NCBI GenBank assembly: GCA_001602435.1
Contig: CP012156.1
Location: forward strand, 702,001-766,000
Source: Hyphomonadaceae bacterium UKL13-1
Lineage (GTDB): Bacteria; Pseudomonadota; Alphaproteobacteria; Caulobacterales; Aquidulcibacteraceae
Length of the DNA: 64,000 bases
Direction: 5' to 3'
In this document: positions 60,293 to 64,000 of the stretch, one piece after another
How the letters are laid out: each line of letters begins with the position of its first letter
How positions within the stretch are numbered: the first letter of the stretch is position 1
Program-made: the position numbers and the translations under genes
The notes under the pieces: model-generated
What the model saw: only the letters and a program-made list of their open reading frames with translations
Told to the model about the DNA's origin: nothing
Database searches by the model: none

Positions 60293-62440
60293 ATGAGTAG
60301 TGGTTTGGTGCGTCGGCTTGTTGTGGCTTCTGTAGCAGCGCTTGTTTTGGGATCGGGAAGCGGCCCAGCTGTGCAGGCCCAGGCGGCACCTGATGTGGTC
60401 CCAACCAGTTATGAGCGGCCTCGACTTGATGAGTTCTGGGGTGGTTCGTTTTTTACCGACGCGGTCGTCTCTCCCAATGGTCGGGTCTTGGCGACCGTCA
60501 AATTTGTCGGGGCAGAATCCGCCATCGAACTCTATGATATGCAAGAAGCGCGCACCAAGAGGGCGGGCGGACTCGACATGCCATTCCACGTCTATGCGCT
60601 TGAATGGAAAGACCAGAACCGCCTGTTGTTAACGGGTTGGGATCGGGAAAGTCGGCTGGGGGTATGGGTTTGGACAATTGGGGAAGCACGGGCCAAAAAG
60701 CTGTTCCGATTTGACGGGCAAGACGATGATTACGCCCCAGATCCCAAATTCGATACCGAAGAAGAAGAAATCAGCTTCTATATGAAGCGCGACGATGCAC
60801 GGCGCGCAAAGCCGCGCCCGGATCGGACTTGGATCGTTTCCCGGCTGCAAGCCGATCCTGACCGAGTATTAATTGGCACCCGGCTAGACAATGTAGATCG
60901 CTTGGTCTCGGTTAATCTCACCTCACTTGAAACCAAAGTCCTTGATGAAGCAGCGCCGGACCAATGGACCGAGTGGTTCATTTCGGCAAGCGGTGTGCCG
61001 TTGATCCGGCGTGAGCAAGCAAGGCGCGGGTCTTCGGTGCGTTTGGTTCGTCTAGCTCAGGGCGCCGCAACCGCGACCACTTTGGCCGAGTTTCCGTTCG
61101 AAGAGCATTCTAGTTTCGATGTGATTGGTCCGTCAGAGAAGCCCGATCACGTGACGGTGCGGGCCAGACGGGGCAATGATGAGTTTGCCGCCATCTATGA
61201 TTATGATGTGGTCGCCAAGACCTTCTCTGAGCCGCGGATTGCCTCCACCAAATACGATATGGACGATGTGATCTTTGACACCAACAATGGCCTCGTTGCG
61301 GGCATTGAGGCCGGGCGCGGTTCGCAATTTGTGGCACTTGACCCCAAGGATCGGGCGCGATTTGAGGAAATTCAAAAGCGGGCCCCAGCAGGCACCGTAC
61401 TCAAGATCAAATCCATCTCGCCGGACGATGGCTTGTGGACGGTCGAGACCGAGTCCCCAACCGACCCCGGTAGTCTGTGGGTGCATGACGCACGCTTCAA
61501 TCGCATGCTGAAAATTGGTCAGACCGATCGTGTCTTGAATGAAACCAGCATTGGGACCGCGACTTGGTTGGATTATCAGGCGCGCGATGGTCAAGCTTTA
61601 GAAGCCTTGTTGCTGGCACCCGTCGGTGCCCAAGAAACCATGATGCCCTTGATTGTCATGCCCCATGGTGGACCCCACGGCGTTTCTACCGACAATGATT
61701 GGGACCGCTTGGCGGCCTTTTTGACCAGTCGCGGCTATTTAGTCGCCCAGCCCAATTTCCGCGGTTCGGGCAGCAAAGGGCGCAGCTTTGCCTTGGCTGG
61801 CTATCGCCAATGGGGCGGGCGCATGCAAGACGACGTCACCGATTTGGTCGGGCATTTGGTCAAAACAGGTCGCGTTGACCCCAAACGGGTTGCCATCGTC
61901 GGTGGCTCTTACGGTGGCTATGCGGCCCTTGCAGGGGCAGCTTTGACGCCGAGCCTGTATCAATGCGCTGCCTCGATCAATGGGGTCGCGGATTTGACGA
62001 CGCAAATGGACTGGGTCAACCGCTTTGACAGTCCTTTGGTTTCGGCCTTCTGGAAGCGCACGATGGGGGACCCCGCAGTTGATCGCGCTGCGATGGACCG
62101 GGTCTCGCCACTGAAGCAAGTCAATGCCATCAAAGTCCCTGTGTTGCTGCTGGCAGGGGAACTCGATGACATTGTAGACCCCAAGAATAGTCAGTTGATG
62201 TATGATGCGCTCAGCGCCAACGGAAAGACCGCGCGTCTCGTGCGTTTTCCCCGCATGAAGCACGCGCCAGAGCGCTATGTGGAATCAGCCAATGTCTTTG
62301 GCGAGATTGACTACTTCATGCAAAATTGCATTGGCAGCGAAAAGCTAAACTCTGGCCCTCCCGCCAATCGGGCGAACAAGCGGGAGGCTTTGGTGATTTC
62401 CGATACCAGCGGGGCGGTGCCGGCCAAGCAGCCGAAGTAG
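60293..62440 (+). CDS. S9 family prolyl-oligopeptidase-like serine peptidase
   Basis: A 715-residue exported peptidase. The signal peptide ends V-Q-A-Q near residue 30, followed by a beta-propeller-like region of about 400 residues and a C-terminal alpha/beta-hydrolase domain. The catalytic Ser is in G-G-S-Y-G-G-Y near 540, with the Asp in G-E-L-D-D-I-V-D and the His in R-M-K-H-A-P-E-R. Such enzymes cleave short peptides in the periplasm. The ATG at 60293 fits the signal peptide. The extra C-terminal tail of about 30 residues is not conserved in type. Confidence 0.9.
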   Translation: MSSGLVRRLVVASVAALVLGSGSGPAVQAQAAPDVVPTSYERPRLDEFWGGSFFTDAVVSPNGRVLATVKFVGAESAIELYDMQEARTKRAGGLDMPFHVYALEWKDQNRLLLTGWDRESRLGVWVWTIGEARAKKLFRFDGQDDDYAPDPKFDTEEEEISFYMKRDDARRAKPRPDRTWIVSRLQADPDRVLIGTRLDNVDRLVSVNLTSLETKVLDEAAPDQWTEWFISASGVPLIRREQARRGSSVRLVRLAQGAATATTLAEFPFEEHSSFDVIGPSEKPDHVTVRARRGNDEFAAIYDYDVVAKTFSEPRIASTKYDMDDVIFDTNNGLVAGIEAGRGSQFVALDPKDRARFEEIQKRAPAGTVLKIKSISPDDGLWTVETESPTDPGSLWVHDARFNRMLKIGQTDRVLNETSIGTATWLDYQARDGQALEALLLAPVGAQETMMPLIVMPHGGPHGVSTDNDWDRLAAFLTSRGYLVAQPNFRGSGSKGRSFALAGYRQWGGRMQDDVTDLVGHLVKTGRVDPKRVAIVGGSYGGYAALAGAALTPSLYQCAASINGVADLTTQMDWVNRFDSPLVSAFWKRTMGDPAVDRAAMDRVSPLKQVNAIKVPVLLLAGELDDIVDPKNSQLMYDALSANGKTARLVRFPRMKHAPERYVESANVFGEIDYFMQNCIGSEKLNSGPPANRANKREALVISDTSGAVPAKQPK

Positions 62441-62445
62441 GGGGC

Positions 62446-63192
62446 CTAAAGCGCGCCACCGCGCAAGACGCGGCCCATGAGGCCGAAGAGTTTGCGGCTG
62501 TTCTCATTGGCTTCGGGCTTCCACTCGGGGTGCCATTGCACGGCAAGGACGGGGCCGCCGCGGGCGGTGCTGGAGAAGGCTTCAACCACGCCATCGGGCG
62601 CGCGGGCCTCGACACGTAGGTCTGTGCCCAGTTTGTCCACGCCCTGATAATGGACGGAATTGACCTTGATATCGGCTTGGCCAATGGCGGCCAGAATGGC
62701 GCCGCCTTCTTCCAGCCGCACGTCATGCTCATGCGCAAACATAGCATCAAAGCTTACCCCATCGGGCGAATGATGTTGGAAGGCCCGTGCTGGGTCGGCC
62801 ATGTCGCGGCGCAGCGTGCCACCAAAATGGACGTTTAGCTCTTGAAAGCCCCGGCAAATGCCGAAAACGGGCTTGCCAGCCTTCAGCATCACATCGGCTA
62901 AGGCCATCGCCATCTCATCGCGGTTTGGGTCAAATGGCCCCGGGGCATCGTCAATATCTTCGCCATAGCGATGGGGCTGCATATTGGAGGGAGAGCCTGT
63001 CAACAACAGCCCGTCGAGGCGGCCCGCCACGGTTTCTGCGTCGACAAAAGCCGGCAGAGAGGGGATCAATAGCGGGATCGCATCCACATGCGGGCTGACG
63101 CCATAAAGATAGCGCTCCATCACCGCTTGGGCATATTCGGTGCCAACATGGCGCTGGCAACATATCATGCCGAGAATAGGTCGTGCGTTCAT
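62446..63192 (-). CDS. Class I glutamine amidotransferase-like peptidase C26
   Basis: A 248-residue protein like gamma-glutamyl-gamma-aminobutyrate hydrolase (PuuD). The nucleophile Cys is in F-G-I-C-R-G-F-Q-E near residue 115 and the His in V-Q-W-H-P-E-W near 220 with its Glu. It cleaves gamma-glutamyl amides, for example in putrescine breakdown. A PotA-like polyamine-type transporter ATPase lies upstream on the same strand, which fits a polyamine context. It overlaps the GFA-type gene by 4 bases. Confidence 0.9.
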   Translation of the reverse strand: MNARPILGMICCQRHVGTEYAQAVMERYLYGVSPHVDAIPLLIPSLPAFVDAETVAGRLDGLLLTGSPSNMQPHRYGEDIDDAPGPFDPNRDEMAMALADVMLKAGKPVFGICRGFQELNVHFGGTLRRDMADPARAFQHHSPDGVSFDAMFAHEHDVRLEEGGAILAAIGQADIKVNSVHYQGVDKLGTDLRVEARAPDGVVEAFSSTARGGPVLAVQWHPEWKPEANENSRKLFGLMGRVLRGGAL

Positions 63193-63647
63193 GTGGATCG
63201 AGCCATAAATTCTTGGATGAGGCCGCTAAATTTCTCATGCGGCGGGAATTTCTCATAGGCGTGCGGGGCACCAATCTCAACCCAGTCGAGCTTTTCGGCG
63301 GTGCAGGTCTCCAGAAAGGGCGGGCTCTGGTCGGGCGCATCAAACATCGTCGCGCGCACATTGATGAAGTCACCAATGGTGGACGAGACTTTGGTATAGA
63401 CCCAGCTGGAGCATTCAGGGCAGACATAATGGACTGGGCTAGCCTTCATGCCGCCTTGCACCGGATTGCCGGAAAGAAGCTCAAAATTCGCCCCAGCATA
63501 CATTTCGCTCAAAGAGAAAGCGCTCGCCGTCATGCGTTGGCAGCCCTTGCAATGGCAAGCCATAGTGAGAAGGACGGGCGGCTTGGCCTGAAAGCGGACT
63601 TGGCCACACCGACACCCGCCCAGCTTTCCGTGCTTCATATCCTGCAT
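63189..63647 (-). CDS. GFA/CENP-V family zinc protein
   Basis: A 152-residue protein with the zinc cysteines of the glutathione-dependent formaldehyde-activating fold: G-G-C-R-C-G near residue 11, C-H-C-K-G-C near 31 and C-P-E-C near 96. Most members have no proven reaction and some bind glutathione adducts. It lies between a C26 peptidase and a transporter ATPase and is translationally coupled to the former. The start may be the TTG-type codon at 63647 or the ATG at 63635. Confidence 0.85.
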   Translation of the reverse strand: MQDMKHGKLGGCRCGQVRFQAKPPVLLTMACHCKGCQRMTASAFSLSEMYAGANFELLSGNPVQGGMKASPVHYVCPECSSWVYTKVSSTIGDFINVRATMFDAPDQSPPFLETCTAEKLDWVEIGAPHAYEKFPPHEKFSGLIQEFMARST

Positions 63648-63659
63648 CTGAGTGCCCGC

Positions 63660-64000
63660 TTAACTCTGCAGCAAGACAGGGCTATCGCCGTGCCAACGCA
63701 GCCAGACTTCATCGTCCCAGGTGAAATCCTCTTGATCCCAGCGCGACAAATTGGGGCGCGAGACCTGCATGCGGCGACCATTGACCAGATCGATCTCATA
63801 AATGCTTTCACTGCCAAGGTAGGAGATCTGACGCACCGTGCCCGCCGTCACATTGCAGCCCGAGGGCGCATCTTCTGGCGTTGGCGGGGCCGCACCTTCC
63901 TCACGCTTGAGGAGCTCGATCTTTTCAGGGCGAATACCAACCCACATTTTCTCGCCCCCGGCACCCGACACGCCATGGTCAAAGAATATCCGCCCGCCCA
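63660..64000 (-). CDS. ABC transporter ATPase, C-terminal TOBE part (PotA-like), partial
   Basis: The frame enters from the right edge, so only the last 113 residues or so are seen. G-I-R-P-E-K-I and then a TOBE-type domain with Y-L-G-S-E-S-I-Y-E-I are the usual end of PotA/MalK-type ATPases for polyamines or related solutes. The ATPase core is outside the window. A GTG at 63971 lies inside this gene and is not a start. Confidence 0.85.
   Translation of the reverse strand, partial: GGRIFFDHGVSGAGGEKMWVGIRPEKIELLKREEGAAPPTPEDAPSGCNVTAGTVRQISYLGSESIYEIDLVNGRRMQVSRPNLSRWDQEDFTWDDEVWLRWHGDSPVLLQS

Overview
The window looks like the chromosome of an alphaproteobacterium. GapR (DUF2312), the murA-DUF2948-hisD-UPF0262-phosphatase gene order, fabA/fabB and four TonB-dependent receptors fit a Caulobacterales/Hyphomonadaceae-type organism; that rank is inferred from gene content and is uncertain. 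The left 37.8 kb is accessory and catabolic. The right 26 kb is mostly housekeeping, with repeat-rich gaps and one insertion sequence. The two halves meet at a tRNA-Thr(GGT) gene.

Region A (1-12.2 kb) is a catabolic cluster with its own LacI-family regulator. It holds a cupin protein, a double SnoaL-like protein, a sodium:solute symporter, a TonB-dependent receptor, an SDR, a paralogue of histidinol dehydrogenase, the LacI regulator, an alpha/beta hydrolase, a short MetE-like zinc protein and an HpcH/HpaI-type aldolase. The last four genes overlap by a few bases and follow the HisD paralogue. A 16-bp palindrome (TTGCATTCGAAGTCAA and close variants) lies at three promoters of this cluster and nowhere else that I saw, so it is the likely operator. 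The pathway is not one I can name.

Region B (12.2-37.2 kb) has a GntR/FCD regulator and an 11-bp box (TTGT-TGC-ACAA) seen eight times, in front of almost every transcription unit. It encodes a class III aminotransferase, two TonB receptors, two small secreted MoaF/phenolic-acid-decarboxylase-like proteins, a VOC protein, both E1 subunits of a 2-oxo acid dehydrogenase, two aldehyde dehydrogenases, an MFS carrier, a free-standing lipoyl domain, an exported arylsulfotransferase and a seven-gene operon. That operon reads as a pathway: arylsulfatase, aryl-alcohol dehydrogenase, aldehyde dehydrogenase, hydroxybenzoate hydroxylase, gentisate dioxygenase, maleylpyruvate isomerase, fumarylpyruvate hydrolase. 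The simplest reading is uptake, desulfation and complete oxidation of a sulfated hydroxy-aromatic compound through gentisate to fumarate and pyruvate.

Region C (37.8-64 kb) holds the tRNA, a PhoD-like phosphatase with its own TonB receptor, murA to the phosphatase, a ThiF/MoeB-type protein, a lysozyme-like protein, gapR, rpmJ, fabB/fabA, a 2-hydroxyacid dehydrogenase, two lipoproteins of unknown function, an IS1182-family element with intact ends, an S9 peptidase, a C26 peptidase, a GFA-type protein and the end of a PotA-like ABC ATPase. Its gaps contain hairpin repeats, one pair of which shows compensatory base changes, a foldback element, and a dispersed intergenic repeat that also occurs beside the tRNA.
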